NCBI GenBank assembly: GCA_028679485.1
Contig: JAJRBL010000278.1
Span: 1 to 6,042, forward strand
Reading direction: 5' to 3'
DNA: 6,042 nt
Origin: Methanospirillum sp.
GTDB lineage: Archaea; Halobacteriota; Methanomicrobia; Methanomicrobiales; Methanospirillaceae
Below, one piece after another: positions 5,926-6,042 of this stretch (position 1 is its first letter; every line of letters starts with the position of its first letter). The translations under genes were made by a program, and so were the position numbers. The notes under the pieces were generated by a model. It saw nothing but the letters and a program-made list of their open reading frames with translations, was not told where the DNA came from and did not search any database.

Positions 5926-6042
5926 TTATCTCTCTTTTAAGAGGAAGCAGAATCCCCCGATCAGAACACCCAGGACCAGGAGGCCGAAGGGTAGTCCTGA
6001 CCTGGCCTGAACAGGGGTCTTTGTCGTGGGAGAAGCCGTAAC
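5926..6042 (-). CDS. C-terminal membrane anchor of a secreted or surface protein (5' part missing)
   Basis: Only the last 38 residues lie in the window, with a TAA stop at 5926-5928 and the frame open to the right edge. The segment begins with a Thr/Pro-rich linker (TASPTTKTPVQARSG). It continues with a single hydrophobic membrane span of about 19 residues (LPFGLLVLGVLIGGFCFLL) and ends in the charged tail KER. This layout is typical of C-terminally anchored envelope proteins of methanogens and other archaea: a bulky outer domain, a flexible linker, one span and a short cytoplasmic tail. I do not see the exact PGF tripeptide of the PGF-CTERM sorting signal. What the main domain does cannot be told from here. 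A T7 terminator follows on the same strand. Confidence 0.7.
   Translation of the reverse strand, partial: VTASPTTKTPVQARSGLPFGLLVLGVLIGGFCFLLKER

Noticed and set aside
5884..5940. Plus-strand 18-codon frame (MIYHASRKK start) downstream of the TATA box
   Set aside because: It is very short, lacks a ribosome site and overlaps the end of the surface-protein gene. The TATA box also lacks a BRE in this direction.

Overview
The window looks like a stretch of chromosome from a methanogenic archaeon, most likely of the order Methanomicrobiales. The evidence is a homocysteine-biosynthesis cluster of the type known from methanogens, TATA boxes instead of bacterial -35/-10 promoters, oligo-T terminators, and the C-terminus of a secreted protein with a Thr/Pro linker and a membrane anchor, as is common in these archaea. 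The species cannot be named from the sequence.

Layout. Positions 1-974 hold two minus-strand genes. One is an exported thioredoxin-fold protein with a C-S-S-C active site that runs off the left edge. The other, upstream of it, is a small YkgJ-type (CxxCxxCC) metal-binding protein. A 130-base divergent promoter region separates them from ilvD (1105-2748), dihydroxy-acid dehydratase of branched-chain amino-acid synthesis, which ends before a T7 tract. A separate promoter near 2842 then starts a tight three-gene plus-strand operon (2876-5491): a DUF39/HcyBio homocysteine synthase protein with two CBS domains, a NIL-domain 2x[4Fe-4S] ferredoxin, and a UPF0280/COG2122 ApbE-like protein. The first pair overlaps by ATGA and the second pair is one base apart.

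How they fit together. In Methanosarcina acetivorans the homologues MA1821 (DUF39-CBS) and MA1822 (NIL-ferredoxin) make homocysteine from aspartate semialdehyde and sulfide, and MA1715 (COG2122) aids sulfide assimilation. Here all three lie in one operon, which strengthens their functional link. The CBS pair (SAM/MTA-binding in the M. jannaschii homologue MJ0100) and the NIL domain (methionine-binding in MetN transporters) suggest feedback by pathway products. A 13-base palindrome sits just upstream of the operon's TATA box, and a similar palindrome lies at another promoter near 5840.

The right end (5492-5925) has no well-supported gene. It holds a strong TATA box that reads best leftward and a possible 72-residue cysteine-containing minus-strand ORF. 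The last 117 bases encode the C-terminal anchor of a minus-strand surface protein entering from the right edge.
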